DNA from: JAANXG01 sp034520625
Lineage (GTDB): Bacteria > Pseudomonadota > Gammaproteobacteria > Arenicellales > JAANXG01
Assembly: GCA_034520625.1 (NCBI GenBank)
Contig: JAXHNI010000007.1
Span: forward strand, 186,001 to 250,000
Direction of reading: 5' to 3'
Length of the DNA stretch: 64,000 nucleotides
Position 1 is the stretch's first letter; each line of letters starts with the position of its first letter. Below the pieces are notes generated by a model. The model searched no databases and was not told where the DNA came from. It saw only the letters and a list, made by a program, of their open reading frames with translations. The translations under genes were made by a program, and so were the position numbers. Below, one piece after another: positions 8,172 to 14,965 of the stretch.

Positions 8172-9326
8172 TCAGCGTTCACCGAGAACCCGTCCGAGGG
8201 CCGCCGCCACGCATTCGATCCGGTCGCGCGGGATCGTCAACGGCGGCAGCAGCCGGATCACCGTCGGCCCAGCCGGCAGGGCAAGCACCCCCTCGGCCAT
8301 GAGCTCGATCAGATAGGGCTTGACCCGCTGCTTGAGCTCGATTCCGATCATCAGCCCGGACTGCCTCACTTCCCGGATCACACTGCTTTGGCTGCGTTCG
8401 ATCAATTCACGAAAATAAGCGCCGTTCTCGCGCGCCGACCCGGCCAGGTCGTGCTCCTCGATATAGCGGACAGCGGCGATGGCGGCGGCGCAGGCCAGCG
8501 GATTGCCGCCGAACGTCGATCCGTGCTTGCCGGCGGCTGATCTGATGGTGTCGCTGCACATCACCGCCCCGATCGGCACGCCGCCTCCCAGGGCCTTGGC
8601 CAGGGTCATCATGTCCGGCTGAACACCGTAAAGCTCGCACGCGAACATGGCGCCGCAGCGCCCGAACCCAGTCTGTATCTCGTCGATCACCAGCAGCACG
8701 CCGCGCTCCGTACACAGCTCCCGGGCCCGGCGAACGTACTCTATCTGTGCCGGCCGGACGCCGCCTTCGCCCTGCACCAGCTCGAGAATCAGGCAGGCCG
8801 TGTCCTCGTCCAGGGCCTGGTCCAGCTTCTCGACGTCGTTCAACGGCACGAAACCGTGGCCGGGAATCAGGGGCTCGAACTCGTCCCGGTACTTGAACGT
8901 GGCGCTCAACGCGCCGAGGGTGCGGCCGTGGAACCCGCGCATGAGGCTGACGATCTTCTGCCGGCCGGTGCTCCAGCGAGCGAACTTGATCGCCGCTTCC
9001 GTCGCCTCGGTTCCGGAATTGCACAGGAATACGCGATTCAGGTTGGGCGGCGTGATCTCCGCGAGCTTCGCCATCAGGGCCGCGCGCACGTCATTGTAGA
9101 AAATCCCCGGGCAGGTCACCAGTACACGCGCCTGCTTTTCGATGGCTTCGGCCACCGCCGGATTCGCGTGCCCGACGCTCGCCACGCCGATGCCCGCCGT
9201 GCAGTCAATGTACTCATTGCCGCGGTCGTCCCACACCGCAGCGCCCTCGCCGCGGGTCAGAACGAGCTCGCGCTTGGGGTAGACCTCGAAGGCGAACTGC
9301 TGCTCGAGTTTCATAAAGTCCGCCAT
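8172..9326 (-). CDS. lysJ: LysJ/ArgD-type class III aminotransferase of the LysW cluster
   Basis: PLP-dependent aminotransferase of 384 residues, close in length and pattern to acetylornithine aminotransferase ArgD and to [LysW]-aminoadipate semialdehyde transaminase LysJ. Seen: CNSGTEATEAAIKFAR (about 102-117, phosphate-binding loop), GFHGRTLGALSAT, the Asp of LLVIDEIQTGFGR (about 211-223) that contacts the PLP nitrogen, and Lys244 in TLAKALGGG as the Schiff-base lysine. It starts 4 nt after LysZ, so they are co-transcribed. With LysX, LysY, LysZ and LysW all present, the carrier-bound semialdehyde is the likely substrate, which is inference from context. ArgD function on free N-acetyl intermediates is the alternative. 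Confidence 0.85.
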   Translation of the reverse strand: MADFMKLEQQFAFEVYPKRELVLTRGEGAAVWDDRGNEYIDCTAGIGVASVGHANPAVAEAIEKQARVLVTCPGIFYNDVRAALMAKLAEITPPNLNRVFLCNSGTEATEAAIKFARWSTGRQKIVSLMRGFHGRTLGALSATFKYRDEFEPLIPGHGFVPLNDVEKLDQALDEDTACLILELVQGEGGVRPAQIEYVRRARELCTERGVLLVIDEIQTGFGRCGAMFACELYGVQPDMMTLAKALGGGVPIGAVMCSDTIRSAAGKHGSTFGGNPLACAAAIAAVRYIEEHDLAGSARENGAYFRELIERSQSSVIREVRQSGLMIGIELKQRVKPYLIELMAEGVLALPAGPTVIRLLPPLTIPRDRIECVAAALGRVLGER

Positions 9327-9330
9327 AGCC

Positions 9331-10122
9331 TCAGCGTATCCAGGTTCCGGCGCCGGCCAGCCCGTCCCGGACCGGATGCTCGACGCGCCCGTCGCAGATG
9401 ATCACTTTCTCGACATCCCCCCGAACCAGCTTGTTCAACGCATGCAGCTTGCGCTTGATCCGCCCCGTCGTCTTCGCTTCCATCGCGTCGAGCTCGTCGC
9501 GGCCCAGGGTCTCGTGCAGGGTCGCCGGGTCGTCGACGTCGTCCATGAAACCCGGCGCTTCGATCAACTGCAGCACCGTATCCGCGGACAGAGTCTCCTG
9601 CAGCAGGCAGACGATATCGTCATTTTCCGAATTGATCGCCACCGCGTTCTCGTCGGCGATGGGTATGGTCAACACCGGCGTGTACCCGTTGTCGAGCAGC
9701 AACGCCAGGAGACCGGCATTGACCTGCTTCGGCTTGCCGGACAGGTCCCGCTTGATGAGATTCCTGCCATCGTCCCGGACCCGGATACCCTTGTTGCGCT
9801 GCCCCTGGATCACCCGCCCGTCCAGACCCGTCAGGCCGACGGCATTGATGCCGCGCTGCTGGCAGAGCTCCACGATGCGCTTGTTGCGCAGCCCGGCGTA
9901 TGCCATCAGGATCGCATCCAGGGCGTCGTCGTCGGAAAACACACTGCTGTAGCCCGACACGGATGTCAGCACCCGCTTCTCGAAACCCATACGCGCCGCG
10001 ATGCGGTCCCGCAGCGCATTGGCCCCGTGGATGATCACCACGGGGCCTTCGACATCCGCCAGGTCCGCGATGATTCCCGCGAGGTTCAGCGAGTCACCGC
10101 CGCCGATTTTTACAATGATCAT
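9331..10122 (-). CDS. lysZ: LysZ-type [LysW]-aminoadipate/glutamate kinase
   Basis: Amino-acid kinase family protein of 263 residues that would phosphorylate the side-chain carboxylate of the carrier-bound amino acid. Seen: MIIVKIGGGDSLN (phosphate-binding loop, residues 1-13), VVIIHGANALRDRIA, the LysZ-type block KGIRVRDDGRNLIKRDLSGKP, LTIPIADENAVAINSENDDIV, and a C-terminal GRIKRKLHALNKLV. The pattern fits LysZ better than classical ArgB, as it lacks ArgB's usual GGMIPKV segment and has basic insertions suited to an acidic carrier. It is followed 4 nt later by LysJ. A direct repeat of ACACACCAAC lies just upstream of the ATG. Confidence 0.88.
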   Translation of the reverse strand: MIIVKIGGGDSLNLAGIIADLADVEGPVVIIHGANALRDRIAARMGFEKRVLTSVSGYSSVFSDDDALDAILMAYAGLRNKRIVELCQQRGINAVGLTGLDGRVIQGQRNKGIRVRDDGRNLIKRDLSGKPKQVNAGLLALLLDNGYTPVLTIPIADENAVAINSENDDIVCLLQETLSADTVLQLIEAPGFMDDVDDPATLHETLGRDELDAMEAKTTGRIKRKLHALNKLVRGDVEKVIICDGRVEHPVRDGLAGAGTWIR

Positions 10123-10298
10123 ACTCGGTTGGTGTGTTGGTGTGTCGATGTATTAACCTGTCGTTTAAGGACAGCATACCGGACCGAGGCCCGACAAGCC
10201 GTGCCGTTTCCTGCAACTGAACTCTCATCCGGAAGCGTCCGCACCGCTCTCTTATAGAGCCCACGACTTTCACGGACGGACCGGAGCATTCCCGCAGG

Positions 10299-10453
10299 CT
10301 GCGATCCGGTTTGAGAATCGACGTCGAGGATTGGGGCCGGTGCCGGGGGCCGTCCCCCAGGGTCGCTGTAAATACATCCGTGTACGCTCTGGCTCAAACA
10401 TCCCTGTTTTCGACGAGCCGCTGGGTGACGCAGCCTCCGGCACCGGCCTCCCC
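10299..10453. repeat. Palindromic intergenic element, copy 1 (family R1)
   Basis: The 379-nt gap between the class II amidotransferase gene and lysZ holds no recognisable gene but carries a repeat. GGGGCCGGTGCCGG on the left (from 10333) pairs with CCGGCACCGG-CCTCCCC on the right (to 10453). The core contains GTACGCTCTGGCTCAAACAT and CCCTGTTTTCGAC. The same core recurs at 18,177-18,287 (inverted) and 39,913-40,024. A shared left flank (..GGTTTGAGAATC) extends the unit to about 10,299. Copy 1 is the most diverged on its right arm. Confidence 0.8.
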
Positions 10454-10501
10454 GATCATGCAGGTTTCCGGGTTTCAACTGGAACGGCCGCCGCGCCCCA
10501 A

Positions 10502-11164
10502 CTACGAGCCGTCAAAGTGTATCCGTAAAGTTTCTACACTCCGGTTCGGGATCTTCCGCCAGGGATATCCGCTCCCGGGATATGCATCGGAACAGACTAC
10601 CCGTGCTCCCTCGATCTCCGCCTCACGGAGCTGAAAGTAATCCGGGTCCTCGTTGAACAGCGAGCATATGTAGACGCTGCTCCGGCCGGCCAGGAAAAAA
10701 TTCATGGCCCGCACATAGCGCGTCTTCCGCTGGATGATTTCCACGCCGCGCGCCACCGCCGCATCCATATCGCCCCTGTCGAAGCGCTTGATGTAGTTGA
10801 AGATTTTCTCCGCACCGATCCGTCCCGCTTCTTTGATCCGCACGCCCCGCAGCTCGCCATTGAAGGCAAACACGTTCTCGCCGTCGCCGAATGGCATATT
10901 ATTCTCGACGGCGATTCCTTCGTCCCGGAAAGCGCTGCGGGCATGGGCGACGAACAGCCGGGTGCGCGGAAACACCGGGTCCGTGTCCTCCCACGCCGGG
11001 CGAATATCGTGATACAGCCGCCACTGGCGGTCGTCGTCCAGCCAGGCGCAGCCCCAGCCGTGCCCCTGGTACTCCCGGCTGTCGCGTGACAGCTCCCGGA
11101 ATTTTTCCAGGTGCGCCGACGGGTCGACGCCGTCCGGGTGGTACAAAAGAAGCAGGCGGCACAT
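10502..11164 (-). CDS. Class II glutamine amidotransferase-like Ntn hydrolase in the LysW cluster
   Basis: The product has 220 residues, starting MCRLLLLYHP. Removal of Met exposes Cys2, the N-terminal nucleophile of class II glutaminase domains. Other glutaminase landmarks are present: Arg76 in FVAHARSAF, NNMPF at 88-92 (usual N-HPF) and FNGEL at 101-105 (usual NG oxyanion motif). There is no synthetase domain, so it resembles stand-alone members such as YafJ and EgtC; EgtC hydrolyses a gamma-glutamyl bond. Position between LysY and LysZ suggests a step in the carrier pathway: deamidating the Gln C-terminus of LysW, or hydrolysing the gamma-glutamyl isopeptide to release product. Both are inference. 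It has 154 nt of free upstream sequence, so an own promoter is possible. Confidence 0.85.
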   Translation of the reverse strand: MCRLLLLYHPDGVDPSAHLEKFRELSRDSREYQGHGWGCAWLDDDRQWRLYHDIRPAWEDTDPVFPRTRLFVAHARSAFRDEGIAVENNMPFGDGENVFAFNGELRGVRIKEAGRIGAEKIFNYIKRFDRGDMDAAVARGVEIIQRKTRYVRAMNFFLAGRSSVYICSLFNEDPDYFQLREAEIEGARVVCSDAYPGSGYPWRKIPNRSVETLRIHFDGS

Positions 11165-11318
11165 GGACCGTGACGGTATCAGTAAATTGAAGTCCGCCTG
11201 CGGCCGTCGTCAATGCAGGCGCAGGAGGACAAGCCGCGTGCCGGCGGCAGCACCGGCGCTGGATTGCTTCGTTGCCTTCGGCTCCCGGCGATGACTCCGT
11301 TTGCCGCGAACACCTTCT

Positions 11319-12347
11319 TCATACGGGATGCAGGCCGGTGAACGTCAGCGCCGTATCCTCGGCAAAGCCGTGCATTACGTTGAAGCACTGCACCGCCTGC
11401 CCGGAGGCGCCCTTCATCAGATTGTCGATGGCGCTGACGACCACCAGCCGGTCCGCGTCAGGATCCAGCTCGAATCCGATATCGCAGTAGTTGGTGCCGG
11501 CCAGCAGTTTCGGCTCCGGATACCGGTAAATACCGGTTCGCTCCTTCACGATCCGGATAAAGCGCTCGTCGCCGTAGTCCTCGCGATAGATTTTCCACGC
11601 GTCCTTCTCGGATATCCGCTCGGTCAGGAAGACATGGGCCGTGGCCAGAATCCCCCGCACCATCTCGATGGACGTCGCCGAGAAATGAATCCGGGCGTCA
11701 ACCCCCAGCACCTGCAGCATCTCGGCGACATGGCGGTGCCCCGTCGGCTTGTAGGAACGGACCGCCCCGCTGCGCTCGGGGTGATGGCTGGCGTCGCTCG
11801 ATGCGTTGCCGGCTTCGCTGGAGCCGGTCTTGACCTCCACCACCGCTCGCTCCACCAGCCCGCGCCTGTACAAGGGCCGGAGGGCCAGTATGGTGGCGGT
11901 GGCGTTGCAGCCGGCGCCGGTGGCGAACCGCGCATCCGCCAGGGGCGCCCGGTTCACCTCCGGGATACCGTAGACGAACTCCGCAAGCAGCTCCGGGCGG
12001 GAATGTTCCCGCCCGTACCATTTCCAGTAGGCCGCGGCGTCGTCGAGCCGGAAATCGCCGCTCAAGTCGATGATCCGCGGCGCCAGGCCCCGGAACCGCT
12101 CGAACTCCGCCATGGCCCGCCCGTGGGGCAGCGCCAGAAACAGCACATCCACGCTTTCGAGCTCATCCATGGCGCAGAATTTGAGCGTCGTCGCCTTGCG
12201 CAGGTTGGGATGCGCCTTGTGCACGAATTTCCCGGCAAAGCGCTCGGAGGTGATCTGCCGGATACTCACCTCCGGATGATCCAGAAGCACACGGAGCAGC
12301 TCGCCGCCGGTGTACCCGGAGCCGCCGACAATGGAGACGGTGATCAT
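11319..12347 (-). CDS. lysY: LysY-type [LysW]-L-2-aminoadipate/glutamate 6/5-phosphate reductase
   Basis: NAD(P)H-dependent reductase of 342 residues that turns a carrier-bound acyl phosphate into the semialdehyde. The start at 12347 overlaps the LysX stop as ATGA; the longer upstream frame is inside lysX and rejected. Seen: the dinucleotide motif VGGSGYTGGELLRVLL (about 7-22), IDLSGDFRLDD, the catalytic Cys147 in TGAGCNATATILAL, where ArgC has PGCYPT and LysY has GCNATA, and VKTGSSEAGNASSDASHHPERSGAVRSYKPTGHRH, a LysY-type loop containing the active-site His. The Cys motif supports the LysW-dependent branch. Confidence 0.92.
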   Translation of the reverse strand: MITVSIVGGSGYTGGELLRVLLDHPEVSIRQITSERFAGKFVHKAHPNLRKATTLKFCAMDELESVDVLFLALPHGRAMAEFERFRGLAPRIIDLSGDFRLDDAAAYWKWYGREHSRPELLAEFVYGIPEVNRAPLADARFATGAGCNATATILALRPLYRRGLVERAVVEVKTGSSEAGNASSDASHHPERSGAVRSYKPTGHRHVAEMLQVLGVDARIHFSATSIEMVRGILATAHVFLTERISEKDAWKIYREDYGDERFIRIVKERTGIYRYPEPKLLAGTNYCDIGFELDPDADRLVVVSAIDNLMKGASGQAVQCFNVMHGFAEDTALTFTGLHPV

Positions 12348-13192
12348 GTCCGGGCGCGCGCCAGGACGTAATCGATCACCCTGTCCGGAATGTTCACACC
12401 GGTGGTATCGATGCTGTTGCGGAACTCCATGGTGTAGTTGACCTCGTTCACCAGCAGGCCGTCCTCCCCTTCCAATACGTCCACCGCCAGCACGCCGCCG
12501 CCCACCGCCCGCGCGGCACCGACGCAGAGCGCCGCGAGCTCCGGGGTCACCGGACAGTTGGTGGCCACGGCGCCGCGCGCGGTATTGGTTATCCAGTGCT
12601 CCGACGTTCTGTAGATCGCCGCGATGCACTCATCTCCCACCACGAACGCCCGGATATCACGACCCCTCTTCCGGACGTATTTCTGGATGAAGAATATCGA
12701 GTGGTGGTAGCTGCCCAGAACCGTCTTGTGCTCGAGGATGGTTTCCGCGGCGTCGCGGTCGTTCACCTTGGATAACAGGCGACCCCAGGAACCCACCGCC
12801 GGCTTCAGGACCACCGGGTAGCCCATGGACTCTATGGCTTCCAGGGCCGACTCCTCGGTGAAAGCGATGCGAAGCTCCGGCTGCGGCACGCCGTGGTCCT
12901 TCAACGCCACCGCCGTGAGGATCTTGTCGCCGCAGGTCTGGGATACGTCATAAGTGTTTACGCAGGGAATGCCCAGACTCTTGAAAAGCCTGAGGGCGTG
13001 CAGGGCGCGCGAATGATTGATGCTGCGCTCGATGACCACGTCGACGTCCGGGCCGGATTCGAGATCGAAAACCAGGCGGCGATCGTCGAGCATCACCAGT
13101 TCGACGCCATCCCGCTTCCGGAACTCGCCGATGAGGAGCTTTTCTTCCTTCCTGATCAGCGAATGGAGAAAGCCGACCCTTACTGGCCCCAA
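12344..13192 (-). CDS. lysX: LysX-type ATP-grasp ligase ([LysW]-amino acid ligase)
   Basis: ATP-grasp enzyme that joins the alpha-amino group of aminoadipate or glutamate to the C-terminal residue of LysW. The likely start is TTG at 13192 (MGPVRVGFLHSLIRKEEKLL), overlapping the lysW end; it gives 282 residues, the normal LysX length. No ATG occurs near that position, and the longer frame to 13336 lies inside lysW. Seen: RSINHSRALHALRLFKSLGIPCVNTYDVSQTCGDKILT, the ATP-grasp block GYPVVLKPAVGSWGRLLSKV, VRKRGRDIRAFVVGDECIAAIYR, and the family signature LLVNEVNYTMEFRNSIDTTGVNIP (NEVN...MEF.NS), which separates LysX from RimK. Whether Glu or aminoadipate is the substrate cannot be fixed here. Confidence 0.92.
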   Translation of the reverse strand: MGPVRVGFLHSLIRKEEKLLIGEFRKRDGVELVMLDDRRLVFDLESGPDVDVVIERSINHSRALHALRLFKSLGIPCVNTYDVSQTCGDKILTAVALKDHGVPQPELRIAFTEESALEAIESMGYPVVLKPAVGSWGRLLSKVNDRDAAETILEHKTVLGSYHHSIFFIQKYVRKRGRDIRAFVVGDECIAAIYRTSEHWITNTARGAVATNCPVTPELAALCVGAARAVGGGVLAVDVLEGEDGLLVNEVNYTMEFRNSIDTTGVNIPDRVIDYVLARART

Positions 13193-13344
13193 TCCTCTTC
13201 CGCCTCGGGCGCCTCCTGGATGGTGACGGGGTCGGTGCCGGTGATTTCGAGTTCCGACCCGCAGTCGGCGCACTCGATCAGTTCGCCCTGCACCACGGTC
13301 GAGTCGGTCTCCACCCGGGCTCCGCAAACCGGACAATCAGCCAT
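13180..13344 (-). CDS. lysW: LysW-type amino-group carrier protein with a Gln C-terminus
   Basis: Acidic carrier of exactly 54 residues, MADCPVCGAR...APEAEEDWGQ. The zinc knuckle CPVC (4-7) and CADC (25-28) is intact, as is the acidic tail. In characterised LysW proteins the last residue is Glu54 (EDWGE), whose gamma-carboxylate carries the substrate. Here the final codon is CAG (13185-13183 on the minus strand), giving Gln, followed by TAA. I read this directly; a GAG-to-CAG single-base error cannot be excluded. The start at 13344 is supported by AAGGTG a few nt upstream and by length. It heads a run lysW-lysX-lysY with overlapping genes. The 183 nt to the divergent ATP-grasp gene should hold promoters for both, though I could not assign them. 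Confidence 0.92.
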   Translation of the reverse strand: MADCPVCGARVETDSTVVQGELIECADCGSELEITGTDPVTIQEAPEAEEDWGQ

Positions 13345-13527
13345 GCTCTTCACCTTCATTTCTACTGGAATGTTCGATGGAGTGGTTCGGTGACCCTGAA
13401 ATGTACAGGAAACAATCCGCGTTTCACAAATCACGCTGGACGCGGCGCACGCCCGGTCGCCGGCCCGTCCGGGGGGTATTACAATGAACTTGTACAGGCT
13501 TCATTTCGACCGGAGGCGCGAACCAAG

Positions 13528-14538
13528 ATGCTCAAGATTCTGGTAATCACGGGGGATCACACCATTCCGGATCCCGAGAAAGTCGACGGTCGATACACCG
13601 AGGAGGACCTCAAGTCACACCGCGAGATGGAAAAGGCGTTCGCCAGTCTGCCGGACCTGGACTGCACGGTGCTTGCGGACCACTCGAAGTTTCTCGACCT
13701 GGTGCGCGACCGGCATTTCGATCTGGTCGTCAATTTCTGCGACACCGGCTACCGCAACCGGATCGTGCTGGAGCCGAACGTCCCCGCCTACCTGGAGCTG
13801 CTGGACATTCCCTATACCGGCGCGCCCCCCGCCGCCCTCGGCCTGGTCTACGACAAGGCCATCGTGCGGCTGGTGGCCGAGGCCATGGGCGTGCCGGTCC
13901 CGGCCGAGCTGTATCTGCCCTTCGAAACCCTGGCGGGCCCGCCGCCGGAAGGCCCTTACCCGGCAATCATCAAACCGAATCGCGCCGACGGCAGCCTGGG
14001 GATTACCAAGGATGCCGTGGTGCGCTCTCCCGGGGAAGCCCGCGCCTACCTCGACTGGTATATCGACACGGTGCCGGGCCGCGATGCCCTGTTCCAGGAA
14101 TACCTCACCGGAACGGAGTACGGGGTCGGCCTGATCGGCAACAGCGACGAGGACCTGGAAGCCCTCCCCGCCCTCGAGGTCGATTTCTCCGGCCTGCCCG
14201 AAGGGCTGAACCCGATTCTGTCCTACGAATCCAAGGCCATGCCGGACTCGCCCTACTGGACGGCGATCGGATACCAGCGCGCCGGACTTACCACCGACGA
14301 AGAAGCCGAGCTCGTCAACCATTCCCGCAGGCTCTTCAAGCGTCTCGGGCTGCGCGACTACGGCCGCTTCGACTTTCGCCGGTCCAAGGACGGCCTGATC
14401 AAGTTCATGGAAGCCAACACCAACCCCGCCTGGGCCTGTGACGCCAAGCTCGCCCTGATGGCGGGATTCGCGGGCATCGACTACCCGCAGATGCTGCAGC
14501 GTATCCTGGACACCGCCTGCCGGCGGTCGGGCATCTGA
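13528..14538 (+). CDS. ATP-grasp ligase, D-Ala-D-Ala-ligase-like, divergent from LysW
   Basis: The product has 336 residues (MLKILVITGDHTIPDPEKVDG...), started at the ATG at 13528 with GGAGG upstream. Domain order is that of a Ddl-type ATP-grasp: an N-terminal Rossmann-like part (VVNFCDTGYRNRIVLEPNVPAYLELLDIPYTGAPPAALGLVYDK), ATP-binding AIIKPNRADGSLGI, then GTEYGVGLIGN and the metal-site region KFMEANTNPAWACDAK. The YTGA...DK region is typical of Ddl. The ligated substrates are unknown. Being divergent from LysW it may add a further residue to, or cap, the product of the carrier pathway, which is inference. A dipeptide ligase for cell wall is unlikely because murein genes are absent nearby. 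Confidence 0.85.
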   Translation: MLKILVITGDHTIPDPEKVDGRYTEEDLKSHREMEKAFASLPDLDCTVLADHSKFLDLVRDRHFDLVVNFCDTGYRNRIVLEPNVPAYLELLDIPYTGAPPAALGLVYDKAIVRLVAEAMGVPVPAELYLPFETLAGPPPEGPYPAIIKPNRADGSLGITKDAVVRSPGEARAYLDWYIDTVPGRDALFQEYLTGTEYGVGLIGNSDEDLEALPALEVDFSGLPEGLNPILSYESKAMPDSPYWTAIGYQRAGLTTDEEAELVNHSRRLFKRLGLRDYGRFDFRRSKDGLIKFMEANTNPAWACDAKLALMAGFAGIDYPQMLQRILDTACRRSGI

Positions 14539-14965
14539 ACCATTGAGAACCGCACGACGGCAACCACTGAAGAAAGCAGTGGCGCCTGCATCAACCTTGA
14601 TACGACAAGACTAAACAGCCGAACCCGCCGCCGACGCCCTCCGTCCCTTGATCAAAGCCCCCGCCGCTCGGCCCGGCACAAAGCTTGGATGATGGACTAT
14701 TCGTCCCCTCACCCTGTCCCTCTCCCCCTGCGGGGGCGAGGGGACCCTGCGTTGGATGTCGTGCCATGTCGATTACCCCTTTCCTGCCCCCTCTCCCCCT
14801 GCGGGGGCGAGGGGACCCTGCGTTGGATGTCGTGCTATGTCGATTGCCCCGTTCCTGCTCCCTCTCCCCCTCCGGGGGAGAGGGCTGGGGTGAGGGGAAA
14901 AACAATAGACGTGTTCCTAAACCGTCCTGGTTCGAGTACTTGTCGTCACGTGCTGCCCTCGCCCG
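14539..14965. other. Intergenic region with REP-like array, no gene seen
   Basis: A 427-nt gap between the convergent ATP-grasp gene and the frameshifted hydrolase. Apart from the 71-nt tandem array it holds no frame that looks coding. Confidence 0.6.
14718..14897. repeat. Tandem REP-like array, 71-nt period
   Basis: Two full units (14718-14788 and 14789-14859) and a partial third (from 14860). Each starts CCCTCTCCCCCTGCGGGGG, a hairpin with GAGGGG, followed by CCTGCGTTGGATGTCGTG, CATGTCGATT and a CCTGC junction. The final unit ends in GGGGGAGAGGGCTGGGGTGA, the complementary arm common in proteobacterial REP sequences. The spacer parts are nearly identical between units, so this is not a CRISPR array. 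Confidence 0.85.

Noticed and set aside
8172..13344. Ordinary arginine cluster (argBCD)
   Set aside because: LysW and LysX are present, the reductase has the GCNATA motif of LysY, and the kinase lacks ArgB blocks.
14718..14897. CRISPR-like array
   Set aside because: The 71-nt units are alike over their whole length, so there are no unique spacers, and no cas genes are near.
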